NCBI GenBank assembly: GCA_964520905.1
Contig: CAZFQL010000001.1
Location: 124,001-188,000, forward strand
Length of the DNA: 64,000 bases
Origin: JAGVIE01 sp964520905
GTDB taxonomy: Bacteria > Bacteroidota > Ignavibacteria > UBA10030 > SZUA-254
Direction: 5' to 3'
Below the pieces are notes generated by a model. That model ran no database searches and was not told the DNA's origin. It worked only from the letters and a program-made list of their open reading frames with translations. Position 1 is the stretch's first letter. Every line of letters starts with the position of its first letter. The translations under genes and the position numbers were made by a program. Positions 45,595 to 54,626 of the stretch are shown piece by piece.

Positions 45595-46521
45595 ATGATG
45601 GAAAAAAAAAGATATCATATCGTAATTGCCTCAATTTTATTTGCGGTGCTAACGTGGATCTCCGTCAATTTACGGGATGAATATACGGTTGTCAAGCGGT
45701 TCCCCGTTGTTCTGGAAAATGTCCGGGCAGGGAAAGCGCTAAAGTATCCAATCGCGCGTAATGTTAATGTCCGCTTCAAAGGTAACGGGTGGTCGCTTGC
45801 CGGATTATACCTGATGCCCGACATGAATTATTTTATCGATTTTTCAACCGTGGGATCGGAAGACTTCATTATTACAGGGCGTGAATTACTGGAACATGTA
45901 AAACTTCCCGTCGTGCTTCATCCGCTCGATGTGAAACCCGATACAATAATATTGGCGCTGGATGATTATAAAGAAAAACATGTTCCGGTTGTAACCAATA
46001 TCATGCTCTCGTTTAAGGAAGGATATGGACAGGTCGGATCGGTCCGGGTTTATCCGGAGAGTGTAGTTGTGGGCGGTTCACGGATACAAATAGATAATAT
46101 CACATCGTGGCTTACTAATTTCACACGGTTCGATGACTTGCGCGCACCCGTCGATATCGAACTACCCTTAGAAGAACCTCAGAATTATTCTTTAACGCTC
46201 CTCAATCATTCGGTTAGACTGACGATCGACGTTCAGCCGTTTGCAGAAAAAACATTTACCGGAGTACCGGTCCATGCGCTTGCTATGCCGCCAAACCGGG
46301 AGGTGATTTTTATCCCGCCTAAAATGGATATCATCATCCGAGGTGGAATCGATCAGCTTGCAAAATTATCGAACGAAGATTTTCATGCTTCAATTAATTA
46401 TCAATTTTTAGTTCAAGATTCTGCTGTTGCGTTTACTCCTGTACTAACAGTCCCGCCGGAAGTTAAAGTAATTGGCAGAAAACCGGAACGTTTTCAGTAT
46501 ATCATACGAAAAAAATTATAG
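45595..46521 (+). CDS. YbbR-like domain protein
   Basis: A 308-residue protein with one N-terminal membrane anchor (about 8-24) and YbbR-type beta domains on the outside (KHVPVVTNIMLSFKEGYGQVGSV, then YPESVVVGGSRIQIDNI). YbbR proteins (CdaR in Firmicutes) can regulate diadenylate cyclases, but no cyclase gene is adjacent here. Two ATG codons in tandem at 45595 and 45598 are possible. No Shine-Dalgarno site fits: the nearest GGAG (45577-45580) is inside the terminator stem. Followed by pdxJ after 23 bases. Confidence 0.8.
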   Translation: MMEKKRYHIVIASILFAVLTWISVNLRDEYTVVKRFPVVLENVRAGKALKYPIARNVNVRFKGNGWSLAGLYLMPDMNYFIDFSTVGSEDFIITGRELLEHVKLPVVLHPLDVKPDTIILALDDYKEKHVPVVTNIMLSFKEGYGQVGSVRVYPESVVVGGSRIQIDNITSWLTNFTRFDDLRAPVDIELPLEEPQNYSLTLLNHSVRLTIDVQPFAEKTFTGVPVHALAMPPNREVIFIPPKMDIIIRGGIDQLAKLSNEDFHASINYQFLVQDSAVAFTPVLTVPPEVKVIGRKPERFQYIIRKKL

Positions 46522-46544
46522 CCAGCCAGGAGAGTTTAAATCTT

Positions 46545-47261
46545 ATGCGATTGTCAATCAACATCGATCATGTTGCCACGCTTCGTAATGCCCGCGGCGG
46601 CACAGTGCCCGATCCAATTGGAGCGGCGCTCGTTGCAGAGCGCGCCGGCGCCGACGGTATTGTTTGCCACCTGCGTGAAGACCGCCGGCACATACGCGAT
46701 GTTGACGTTGTGAAACTGCGAAAAGTTATTACTACGAAATTAGATTTAGAAATGGCGGCAACACCCGAAATAATCCGCATCGCACTTCAGGTAAAACCCG
46801 ATCTTGTAACCTTGGTTCCTGAAAAACGCGTAGAGTTAACAACCGTAGGCGGTCTGGATGTTGTTCGATTGAAACCTTCACTAAAAAAAACAATTTCCCG
46901 ATTTCACGATAAAGGAATTCCGGTTAGTCTTTTTGTAGATCCGGCGCGCGATCAAATTCAGACTGCAAAAGAGATCGACTCCGACATGATAGAGATACAT
47001 ACCGGCGAGTATGCGAATGCCCGCACAGAAAGATCAAGCAATAGACAGCTCGAACGGATTCACGCTATGGCAGTTTTTGCAAGAAAGCTGGGGCTTGGCG
47101 TAAATGCGGGGCATGGGCTTGATTACGAAAATATGAAACCTGTTGCCAAAATCCGCGAGATTGAAGAAGTGAGTATCGGTCACGCAGTAATTGTGAGAGC
47201 GCTGTTTGTGGGACTTGAAGGAGCGGTTCGGGAGATGATAGAATTGATAAAAGGAAAGTGA
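46545..47261 (+). CDS. pdxJ: Pyridoxine 5'-phosphate synthase
   Basis: A 238-residue PdxJ, which condenses 1-deoxyxylulose 5-phosphate with 3-amino-2-oxopropyl phosphate in vitamin B6 synthesis. Family motifs: SINIDHVATLRNARGG at the N-terminus, AGADGIVCHLREDRRHI, LVPEKR, EIHTGEYA and GLGVNAGHGLDYEN. Length is normal. AGGAGAG lies upstream of the ATG. Converges with the bifunctional nuclease gene (13 bases between stops). Confidence 0.96.
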   Translation: MRLSINIDHVATLRNARGGTVPDPIGAALVAERAGADGIVCHLREDRRHIRDVDVVKLRKVITTKLDLEMAATPEIIRIALQVKPDLVTLVPEKRVELTTVGGLDVVRLKPSLKKTISRFHDKGIPVSLFVDPARDQIQTAKEIDSDMIEIHTGEYANARTERSSNRQLERIHAMAVFARKLGLGVNAGHGLDYENMKPVAKIREIEEVSIGHAVIVRALFVGLEGAVREMIELIKGK

Positions 47262-47274
47262 TGAACCGGGATAA

Positions 47275-47838
47275 TCAGTGCTGCTGCTCAATTTTTCTGA
47301 TATCATCTCGAAGTTTAGCCGCGCGCTCGTAATCTTCACGCTCGATCGCTTCATTGAGCTGTGCGTGGAGCGCTTCAAGTTTTGTTAAACTGACGTCGCC
47401 GCCTTTAGTCGTAGACTTACTTCCCTGTTCTTGGTCTTCAGCTTCGGGGAGGAATGCGGCTTCATCCATCACTTTTTCCGCTACAAAAATCGGCGCGCCG
47501 AAACGAACCGCCAACGCAATTGCATCGCTCGGCCTGGCATCGACTTCCTGATTATCGAAGCTCAGCATTGCGAAGAACGTTCCGTCTTTCAGCTCGCTGA
47601 TTGTAATTTCTGTGAGTTCGGTATCTAACGACTCGAGAATATTTTTCATTAAGTCGTGAGTCAAAGGGCGGGGTGGTTTGATTCCTTCAATCTCAAGCGC
47701 TATAGATTGCGCTTCAAAGGCGCCGATGATGATTGGTAGTCTCCGGTTTCCGTTTACTTCTTTTAAAATGAGAGCATAAGCCCCACCGCTAGAAGGACTT
47801 GTCGATAACCCTAATATGTCAACTTGAACTTTTTCCAC
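47275..47838 (-). CDS. Bifunctional nuclease (DUF151) family protein with UVR motif
   Basis: A 187-residue protein. Residues about 1-130 are a BFN/DUF151 domain (LPIIIGAFEAQSIALEIEG, RPLTHDLM, DARPSDAIALAVRFGAPIFV). A short linker leads to a C-terminal UvrB/UvrC-type helical hairpin (LHAQLNEAIEREDYERAAKLRDDI). This two-part form is common in Bacteroidota/Chlorobiota. It starts 15 bases after etfA, so shares the etf transcript. Nuclease activity is known from plant homologues and unproven here. Confidence 0.88.
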   Translation of the reverse strand: MEKVQVDILGLSTSPSSGGAYALILKEVNGNRRLPIIIGAFEAQSIALEIEGIKPPRPLTHDLMKNILESLDTELTEITISELKDGTFFAMLSFDNQEVDARPSDAIALAVRFGAPIFVAEKVMDEAAFLPEAEDQEQGSKSTTKGGDVSLTKLEALHAQLNEAIEREDYERAAKLRDDIRKIEQQH

Positions 47839-47853
47839 AAAATTCCAATCAGT

Positions 47854-48828
47854 TTATTTTCCTAGTGTCTTTTTTAATTCTTCAGTTAGTGGAGGAAGAA
47901 CATCAAATACATCTCCCACAATTCCGTAATCTGCAATCTGGAAAATTGGCGCATCTTTATCTTTATTAATGGCTACAATATACTTAGATGAAGACATGCC
48001 GGCGATATGTTGTATTGCACCTGAAATACCGCACGCAACATACAATGTCGGAGATACCGTTTTACCGGTTTGTCCTACCTGCTCATCATGCGGACGCCAA
48101 CCGGCATCGACAACGGCACGCGACGCACCGACCGCACCGCCGAAAACGTCTGCTAATTTTTCGATGAGGTTGAAGTGTTCGGGACCTTTCATTCCCCTGC
48201 CGCCGGAAACAATGATGCTTGCCTCCGTTACATCCGGACGACCTTCGGCAACTTTTACCGCGGTAACTCTTGCGGAAAAATCTGCATCGGTAAGTTGAGG
48301 CGTATATTTCTCGGTCGATACCTTGCCGCCATCTATCGAAACCGCGGTGAAAACATTAGGACGAAGCGTGAAAATTTTAACCGGCGAAGTAATTTTTACA
48401 TCGAGAATTACTTTACCGGCGTACGCCGGTCGTGAAGCGATTATTTCACTGGATTCGATTTTCAAAGCTATACAATCCGCTGCCATGCCTGCCGAGAGCT
48501 TGGCTGCGATTCGGGGAGCTAAATCTTTTCCCATCTGGCTTGCGGGAAAGAAAAGAATCGTAGCCTGTTCTTTCGAAGCAACCTCTGCGGCGATCTTGGC
48601 ATAAGCCGTAGTGGAATAATGCTGGAACCGTTCATCCTGTACAGCGACTACCCGCGTGGCTCCGTATGCCCCGAGTTCCGGAATTATGCCTTCAATGTTG
48701 TTGCCGATAACCAGAACCACAAGCTCGGCACCGAGTTTATCGGCAATTCCTTTTGCGGTTTGGGTAACTTCGAAAGCCGATTTTTTGAATTTTCCTTCAC
48801 GCTGTTCTGCAAATGCAAGTAGTTTCAT
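47854..48828 (-). CDS. etfA: Electron transfer flavoprotein subunit alpha
   Basis: A 324-residue EtfA. The C-terminal FAD-binding domain is clear: VSGGRGMKGPEHF, GGAVGASRAVVDAGW, QVGQTGKTVSP, YVACGISGAIQH, and the final IFQIADYGIVGD. It transfers electrons from acyl-CoA dehydrogenases or similar enzymes to the quinone pool. The ATG at 48828 is chosen over a TTG two codons upstream. Pairs with etfB 67 bases upstream; the AT-rich spacer has short AAAATTAAAA repeats. Confidence 0.95.
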   Translation of the reverse strand: MKLLAFAEQREGKFKKSAFEVTQTAKGIADKLGAELVVLVIGNNIEGIIPELGAYGATRVVAVQDERFQHYSTTAYAKIAAEVASKEQATILFFPASQMGKDLAPRIAAKLSAGMAADCIALKIESSEIIASRPAYAGKVILDVKITSPVKIFTLRPNVFTAVSIDGGKVSTEKYTPQLTDADFSARVTAVKVAEGRPDVTEASIIVSGGRGMKGPEHFNLIEKLADVFGGAVGASRAVVDAGWRPHDEQVGQTGKTVSPTLYVACGISGAIQHIAGMSSSKYIVAINKDKDAPIFQIADYGIVGDVFDVLPPLTEELKKTLGK

Positions 48829-48895
48829 AATCAAGTCAAAATAAAAAATTAAAAATTAAAAAAAATATCTTTATACATCTCATATCGCATATCTA

Positions 48896-49642
48896 TTAGA
48901 TGACTTTTGCTTCTTCATGTAATAATCTTACAAGCTCCGGAACCGCAGTCGCGTCAGTCCCGACAATTTTGCCGGATTGTTTAGACGGAGGTTTCTGCAT
49001 CCCGACAACTTCGACGGCAGATGGAACCGCTATCGGTTGGCGTTCTTCAATCGGCTTCGATTTTGAAGCCATGATTCCTTTTAACGATGGATAGCGCGGC
49101 TCGTTAAGTCCTTTTTGAGCGGAGATAACGACGGGGAACGACGTCTCGACCACTTCATGTCCGCCTTCGATCTCGCGCTCACAAATTACCTTCGTTTCTT
49201 CCACGGACATCTTCACGACAGCTGATACCGACGGTATTCCCAACAGCTCTGCAACGAGTCCGGGTAGCTGTTCACTGTAATAATCGATTGACTGTTTTCC
49301 GAAAAAAATAAAGTCGGGCGAGAGTTTTTTCAATTCATCAGCCAAAGCTTTTGCAACCGATAAAGAATCTCTTACCGAATCGTCTTTCAGAAGGATAACT
49401 TTATCGATGCCCATCGCGAGCGCCTTGCGAAGAGTTTCTTTGTGTGAATCGCCGCCTAACGTCACAGCCAATGTTTCGCCGCCATTTTTTTCTTTCAACT
49501 GGAGCACGGCTTCGATTGCGTATTCATCATACGGATTAAGGATATAATTAACCCCGGTACGATCGATAGCGTTACCCCCGGGCGCAATTTTTATTTTGGC
49601 TTCGGTATCGGGCACATGATTGATACAAGCGACAAATTTCAT
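48896..49642 (-). CDS. etfB: Electron transfer flavoprotein subunit beta
   Basis: A 248-residue EtfB, which with EtfA forms the FAD/AMP-binding heterodimer. Typical segments: MKFVACINHVPDTEAKI, NPYDEYAIEAVLQLKE, VTLGGDSHKETLRKALAMGIDKVILL and GKQSIDYYSEQLPGLVAELL. Its leader carries a promoter about 75 bases upstream. First gene of etfB-etfA-BFN. Confidence 0.95.
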   Translation of the reverse strand: MKFVACINHVPDTEAKIKIAPGGNAIDRTGVNYILNPYDEYAIEAVLQLKEKNGGETLAVTLGGDSHKETLRKALAMGIDKVILLKDDSVRDSLSVAKALADELKKLSPDFIFFGKQSIDYYSEQLPGLVAELLGIPSVSAVVKMSVEETKVICEREIEGGHEVVETSFPVVISAQKGLNEPRYPSLKGIMASKSKPIEERQPIAVPSAVEVVGMQKPPSKQSGKIVGTDATAVPELVRLLHEEAKVI

Positions 49643-49717
49643 AAAAAGTTCTGTTGAAGTGTTAGATTCCTGAAACGAACAATGGAAACATCGTGAAGTT
49701 TTCCGTGATTTACCATG

Positions 49718-49746
49718 AATATAGTCACTATCTGAATAAAAGGCAA
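49718..49746 (-). promoter_or_regulatory. Promoter of etfBA
   Basis: Minus strand: -35 TTGCCT (49746-49741), 17-base spacer, -10 TATATT (49723-49718). Divergent from, and back to back with, the fbp promoter. Confidence 0.55.
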
Positions 49747-49755
49747 GAATTGATA

Positions 49756-49784
49756 TTGCAACTCACCGTAGATTTCAGTACATT
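49756..49784 (+). promoter_or_regulatory. Promoter of fbp
   Basis: -35 TTGCAA (49756-49761), 17-base spacer, -10 TACATT (49779-49784), 55 bases before the fbp ATG. The -35 boxes of this promoter and of the etf promoter are about 10 bases apart. Confidence 0.45.
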
Positions 49785-49838
49785 TTTTCAATTCGATTAT
49801 TTCTTCCAACCGTATTTCAATAAGCGAAAGCAGCCACA

Positions 49839-50849
49839 ATGAACAATTCGAAAAAGCTAATGACACTGGAACGCTTTATCCATGAACAGGAACATTTGCA
49901 CCCCGGCGCTACTGGCGAATTTTCCGAACTGCTTCACGATCTCTCTGTTGCCGCTAAACTTGTCTGGCGCGAAGTAAGCAAAGCGGGGCTTGTGAACATT
50001 CTCGGATCGACGGGCCGCACCAATGCCAGCGGCGACGCTGTAAAAAAATTAGACGAGTTCGCCGATGAAACAATTTACCGCGCGATGGATTTCAGCGGTC
50101 ATCTTTGCGTTATGGCTTCGGAAGAGAACGAAGACATACTCCATATTCCGGAGGAATATCGTTCGGGGGAATATGTTCTGTTGTACGATCCGCTTGACGG
50201 TTCATCTAACATCGATGCGAACATAACTATCGGTTCGATTTTCAGTATTTATAAAAGAGTTTCTTCCGGCGGGAAAGGAAAATTGGAAGATTGCCTGCAA
50301 AAAGGATTGAAGCAGGTAGCTGCAGGTTACATAATCTACGGATCGAGTACCGTGTTTGTCTATTCTGCCGGACGCGGAGTGCATGGTTTCACGCTCGATC
50401 CCAGTGTCGGCGAGTTTGTTCTCTCTAATGAAAAAATTGTCATTCCTCAAAAAGGAAAAATCTACAGCATGAACGAAGGCAACTACCGCAACTGGGATGA
50501 AAATTTACAAAACTATATCCAGTACATTACTGAAGACGATAAAGCGACCGGCAGACCATACTCGTTGCGATACATCGGGACGATGGTTGGCGACGCTCAC
50601 CGGACATTAATGTACGGCGGTATTTTCGCTTACCCAGGCGACAAAAAAAATCCCGATGGTAAATTACGTTTGTGCTACGAATGCAATCCCATGGCATACA
50701 TCATCGAGCAGGCGGGCGGCAGAGCTATCGACGGGAAGAAGCGCATACTTGAAGTTCAACCGACAACTCTTCACCAACATACGCCCGTGTTTCTTGGCAG
50801 CGTTGAAGATGTAAATTTGTGTGAGGAGTTTTTGAATGGGAAAAGATAA
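49839..50849 (+). CDS. fbp: Fructose-1,6-bisphosphatase, class I
   Basis: A 336-residue class I FBPase of gluconeogenesis. Metal-site motifs: SEENED and YDPLDGSSNIDANI; substrate-site RYIGTMVGDAHRTLMYGG; and a C-terminal GKLRLCYECNPMAYIIEQAGGRA block. Length is normal. The ATG at 49839 has only a weak ribosome site; a second Met eight codons on (49860) is an alternative. Confidence 0.95.
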   Translation: MNNSKKLMTLERFIHEQEHLHPGATGEFSELLHDLSVAAKLVWREVSKAGLVNILGSTGRTNASGDAVKKLDEFADETIYRAMDFSGHLCVMASEENEDILHIPEEYRSGEYVLLYDPLDGSSNIDANITIGSIFSIYKRVSSGGKGKLEDCLQKGLKQVAAGYIIYGSSTVFVYSAGRGVHGFTLDPSVGEFVLSNEKIVIPQKGKIYSMNEGNYRNWDENLQNYIQYITEDDKATGRPYSLRYIGTMVGDAHRTLMYGGIFAYPGDKKNPDGKLRLCYECNPMAYIIEQAGGRAIDGKKRILEVQPTTLHQHTPVFLGSVEDVNLCEEFLNGKR

Positions 50850-51289
50850 GAGCGGGGAGTTAGAAGATGTGAGATATGAGATATGAGTTGTGAGTTATGA
50901 GTTGGGGGATGGAGTGGACTTTGTTCTTAGCATTCTTTGCGAGAGATAATGTGTGAATCACTTTTCCATGTTGACGGCTTCGCCGCAAGTGCAACTCAAC
51001 GCGGGAAGCCAGTCGCACTTCTAAAAACGAAAAGACTTTTCTCGGCTTTGTTCATGGTTCACTCCTTTAAATTATCAAACAAGAAAATGTATTGTATGAT
51101 GGCCAAATTTCTGATTCGCCGAATGTAGAAGACGGACATTGAAGTTTTTCCCGATAATGATGAGTGTTGGCAAAACAATGGTGCATTATACATTTTTGTT
51201 GTAAAAAAATAAAATAATGCAAGATATCTTTTTCTCTTGAATTTGATTTTTTATAAAGTGTTAGATAAGGTAAGCACATGAAGTTGTAA
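50850..51289. other. Intergenic region with short degenerate tandem repeats
   Basis: A 440-base gap. At about 50868-50905 the sequence has degenerate copies of GAGATAT/GAGTTAT-type heptamers (GATATGAGATATGAGTTGTGAG). The rest is AT-rich with no convincing gene; a 63-codon plus-strand frame (50937-51128) has no ribosome site or recognisable content. It separates fbp from the AT-rich cassette. Confidence 0.5.
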
Positions 51290-51907
51290 CTACTTAGTCT
51301 TTATTAGGATATAGAACGGCTTATAATTATTTCCAAATAAAGGCCTGCCATATCTGTTATTCAAACTTGTTTTTATTTGTTTAATTGCTTCCATAGCATC
51401 AGATATACCAAATTCATTATCAGCTTTATCGATATATTCGATCAATTCCTGTTTATCCTTGAATGTTTCTGGAATAGTTTGAATGTATTTATTATCATTT
51501 TGAATATTAACAATAATTTCTTTTTCTTTACTAATTTTTTCCAATCTTATCCATACAATACTTTCACCTAACGTCCAAAAGCATTTTGCCAAGGGACAAC
51601 CAGCAATAAACGGAATATTGTATTTTCTGCTCTCTTTGACTGCGTCAATTATTGAATCATTGATCTTAATAGTAATTATATTATCACTTGTCGATACCAA
51701 TTTGGGACGTCTTGGAAATACTCCCACAATCTTAAATAAATCATTATTATGTATTTCTTTTGAAATACTGCTTCCTTCTCTTGTTTGGTGAGGAAAAATA
51801 ACCGCGAATTGTTTTCCCTCGAGCATACAGTAGATTTGCCTTACAAGCACGTATTCAGCGGTATGCTCATTAATGAAGCTAATAGGTTTTCTAAAATTTT
51901 TCTTCAT
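51290..51907 (-). CDS. Unrecognised protein, last gene of the kinase cassette
   Basis: A 205-residue protein that I do not recognise. It is rich in Ile, Lys and Asn and coded by AT-rich DNA. Alternating hydrophobic strands (KQFAVIFPH, NIITIKIND, YNIPFIAGCP, SIVWIRLEKI) suggest a compact alpha/beta or beta domain, and an Asp/Glu-rich helix (KQELIEYIDKADNEFG) lies near 155-170. There is one Cys pair (CPLAKCF). The ATG at 51907 is taken; a GTG seven codons upstream (51928) is possible, and neither has a clear Shine-Dalgarno site. It lies 106 bases after the nuclease-like gene, in the same direction, so it is probably part of the same unit. Confidence 0.5.
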   Translation of the reverse strand: MKKNFRKPISFINEHTAEYVLVRQIYCMLEGKQFAVIFPHQTREGSSISKEIHNNDLFKIVGVFPRRPKLVSTSDNIITIKINDSIIDAVKESRKYNIPFIAGCPLAKCFWTLGESIVWIRLEKISKEKEIIVNIQNDNKYIQTIPETFKDKQELIEYIDKADNEFGISDAMEAIKQIKTSLNNRYGRPLFGNNYKPFYILIKTK

Positions 51908-52013
51908 GATAAGAAATGCTTCATGCACTTATTTCGCATAACAGTTGGCGCGATCCCATATCTCTATCATAATAATAAACTCGTCGTAACGCGACCAAAC
52001 ATGTCGTGCCGTG

Positions 52014-52550
52014 TTATCCGATGTGGGCGGCGATTTCATAATTTGCAAATGTTCGAGGGAATACATCTTCAATTCTGAAAAAGGGCGGGCAGAAGATTGA
52101 TTCAAAACGGGAAGCGAATTCAGTATCTGACGTATTATCCAGAGCACTTAGTGCCCTTTGTGTTAAGTGTTGCGAAAATGGTACTTGGACTGTTGGAACA
52201 TAGAATATTTTAAATATTCCATTCAATGTAAGACTAGCTAATCCGACATTGAAATGCTTGAATTCATCTATGTGTTTTATAGCTGATTTTATTCTTGCGT
52301 CATCGAGAACTACAAAAACAGCATTAGCAAAAGTTTTGTATCTATATGCTTGTGTCAATGCTTTTTTCCATTTGTCAATTTTAAGTTCAAAAGCAATTAT
52401 ACTGCTAATATCATTCTGTTGGCGTATTACGACAAAATCTGGAATTCCAAAGCCGAAAGCAACTTCAGAGAAGACAGAATATTCGCTATGAATAAAGCCT
52501 TCCATAAATGAGGCAAAAGCATTTGACATGGCTTTCTCAGATTTAAACAC
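52014..52550 (-). CDS. PD-(D/E)XK nuclease-like protein of the kinase cassette
   Basis: A 178-residue protein. Near residues 35-70 it has the outline of a PD-(D/E)XK nuclease: GFGIPDFVVI with the Asp, then IIAFELKIDKWKKALTQAYRYK with E-x-K and a following Gln/Tyr helix, then AVFVVLDD. This is typical of small restriction-like or defence nucleases. The likely start is a GTG at 52550, ten bases after AGGAG; an ATG at 52529 is the alternative. With the GTG it overlaps the end of the upstream gene by 8 bases, which supports co-translation. Confidence 0.6.
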   Translation of the reverse strand: MFKSEKAMSNAFASFMEGFIHSEYSVFSEVAFGFGIPDFVVIRQQNDISSIIAFELKIDKWKKALTQAYRYKTFANAVFVVLDDARIKSAIKHIDEFKHFNVGLASLTLNGIFKIFYVPTVQVPFSQHLTQRALSALDNTSDTEFASRFESIFCPPFFRIEDVFPRTFANYEIAAHIG

Positions 52551-53727
52551 GAGATTGATTCTCCTCTAAAGTTTTTTTGTATGTCATGAGGACGCTATAC
52601 CAAATATACAAATGTGAATCATTACTGTCATCATCTAAAAGAACGCCTTCACTTTGTATTTCTTTGAAAATCTCAATAGCTCTTTTAAACGAGCTAGCAA
52701 GAAAAGCAATTCTTTTATCTGTCTCATTTGGTAAGCTTTGCACCTGCCTATGGAATAATGTAAAATAATGCTTGTATAAAACCGGGTTCGTAAAGTGCCA
52801 TTTGAACTCCTTTTCAAACATTAATGGTTTATACTGAGTGTCATCAAAGATCTCATTCCATTTTGGATACGATCTCTTTAAGGCGTCAATATATCCATAA
52901 ACTATTGCTTGATACAAGCTGGCAAAATAGACACGTGGAGTAGGAGGATATATTTGTTTTTTATCTTGTGTATCAAATCTCTCAATATTGAAGTTTTTGA
53001 GATTTTCATACGATCCCATTGAGACCGAATCAGGGTTAGCAACGGAATATAAAATCCCTTCAATCCCATTGTAGCCAATATGTATTTCAAGCCCATTCAA
53101 TTTTAGCAAAGTAATTAGGTTAAGCACATTAATTAAATATCCCGAATCCTTGATCTGTTTAGTCGTGAATTCATTTTCAAAAATTATGTAAACTCCGTGA
53201 ATATCCTGAAAACCAGTTATCCAATTTAGTAATTGATCTCGCAATTCGTCATCCATCAGCTCTGGAGCTTTTACTATGACTGTTAAAAAAAGCTTCTTAT
53301 CAGCCTTGACACTTCTGTAGTATTCAATGAAAGGAATAACTATCTGTTCAGATAACTGCCCATAGTAATGCCCTGGAACGTCGGTATATTTTGTTGGTAT
53401 TACAATCGCCTGAAAATTATTTTCTAATTGAAAATCGGTGCATTGTTTAGCAATCTCATTACCCCAAGCTTGAAAATCAGATGAAGAAAAACCATTTCTG
53501 ATGTTCCCTGGAAAGAATGGATACGTTGCTAACTTTCCTTTGTTATCTCCAGGTCTATAGAATTGTGGATCAAAAATACTTTTCGATTTAGTCTCGTTTG
53601 ATATCTCAGCGAATTTGTCGTATGGAATATTAACGGGAGATAGAATAAGGCCGTCTCCGCATCCATCTTTCTCAAAGCTATCAACATTCCACACATAATT
53701 GTGTCCAGTCTGATGGAATATTTTCAT
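52543..53727 (-). CDS. Unrecognised 394-residue protein of the kinase cassette
   Basis: I do not recognise this protein. It has repeated strand-helix units (FQAIVIPTKY, KKLFLTVIVKAPELM, DIHGVYIIFEN, GLEIHIGYNGIEGILYS) that suggest an alpha/beta barrel in the first 260 residues. A Gly-Ser segment (SVSMGSYENL) near 240 could be a barrel-end loop. The C-terminal third is helical. No signal peptide. The ATG at 53727 is preceded by AGGTGG at 5 bases and lies 2 bases after the kinase gene; a GTG at 53736 is less likely. Its position between a kinase and a nuclease suggests a sensor, substrate or scaffold, but that is inference. Confidence 0.55.
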   Translation of the reverse strand: MKIFHQTGHNYVWNVDSFEKDGCGDGLILSPVNIPYDKFAEISNETKSKSIFDPQFYRPGDNKGKLATYPFFPGNIRNGFSSSDFQAWGNEIAKQCTDFQLENNFQAIVIPTKYTDVPGHYYGQLSEQIVIPFIEYYRSVKADKKLFLTVIVKAPELMDDELRDQLLNWITGFQDIHGVYIIFENEFTTKQIKDSGYLINVLNLITLLKLNGLEIHIGYNGIEGILYSVANPDSVSMGSYENLKNFNIERFDTQDKKQIYPPTPRVYFASLYQAIVYGYIDALKRSYPKWNEIFDDTQYKPLMFEKEFKWHFTNPVLYKHYFTLFHRQVQSLPNETDKRIAFLASSFKRAIEIFKEIQSEGVLLDDDSNDSHLYIWYSVLMTYKKTLEENQSRV

Positions 53728-53729
53728 GT

Positions 53730-54539
53730 CTACCACCTTTCTTTCACATATTTCGCCAAATCCAAATATGTTCTAAATCTTAAGTATGGCTGATGTGATA
53801 ACAGTTTTTCTATCAGTACAAGAAAATTTTCGCTAAACTTATTGAACTGCCCTGTGTTCAAACGCTTATTTGTAATGATATTTTCAGGAATTGATGCACC
53901 ACCAACTTTTTGTGGATCAAAAGGATGAACTTTGAATGCTAATTCAAAAAACACTATGCCAAGTGAATAGAAGTCCGTCCTTACACTAATCGCATTCTTT
54001 TGATTTAATAGTTGTTCGGGAGAAGCGTAATTCGGTGTACATGGTCCCATCATTTGAAGTGTCTTGGTTAACGAGTCTTTATTTAAGAAGCGAGCAATTC
54101 CCAGGTCGATTATAACAGGTTCGTTGGTAGGCCTAATTAGAATATTGTCAGGTTTCAAATCTCTGTGAATAATATTCTGTCGCCAGAGTATGCTTAAAGC
54201 GTTTATCAAAGTCATAAATAGTTGTGTAATGGCCTCTTCGGTTTCAAATCTCGATGACGCTGTGTATAGATTTTCCGAATCAATGAATTCTTCTACAATT
54301 GAAAACTGATTATTTGACAAATCTATATTAAATTCATAATTCTGTGGGAAGAAATTGTTTTTGATCGATCGTAAAAAATCTACCTCCCGTTTGATTCTTT
54401 CGAGTGACGATAAGCTTTGGAAAACGCCTTCCTTTATGACAACTGCGCCATAATCATCATGGTCGGCTCGATATACTTCCTTTTGTCCGCCCTTAGTAAG
54501 AAATTGAACATTCTTACATTTTGGATTGTTTGTATTCAT
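53730..54539 (-). CDS. Ser/Thr protein kinase of an accessory cassette
   Basis: A 269-residue soluble Hanks-type kinase. Gly-rich loop KGGQKEVYRA (about 17-26), ATP-binding Lys in VVIKEG, Glu in the C-helix, catalytic loop HRDLKPDN, DLG in place of DFG, activation segment up to ASPEQLL, and the conserved Asp in TDFYSLGIVFFEL. No membrane segment or sensor domain, unlike most PknB kinases. The ATG at 54539 is used (a TTG precedes it). A promoter lies about 90 bases upstream. It heads the four-gene AT-rich unit. Confidence 0.88.
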   Translation of the reverse strand: MNTNNPKCKNVQFLTKGGQKEVYRADHDDYGAVVIKEGVFQSLSSLERIKREVDFLRSIKNNFFPQNYEFNIDLSNNQFSIVEEFIDSENLYTASSRFETEEAITQLFMTLINALSILWRQNIIHRDLKPDNILIRPTNEPVIIDLGIARFLNKDSLTKTLQMMGPCTPNYASPEQLLNQKNAISVRTDFYSLGIVFFELAFKVHPFDPQKVGGASIPENIITNKRLNTGQFNKFSENFLVLIEKLLSHQPYLRFRTYLDLAKYVKERW

Positions 54540-54626
54540 CAAGATATCATTTTAGCTTTAACGTAAATTCAGACATTCTCATCAGCGTGAGTTCCCGCGT
54601 TTCTAATCAATCCAATCGTGAGATGC

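Noticed and set aside
51929..52147. 72-codon minus-strand frame overlapping the end of the cassette nuclease gene
   Set aside because: It could be a frameshifted extension, but it has no recognisable content and no ribosome site; the nuclease gene closes normally.
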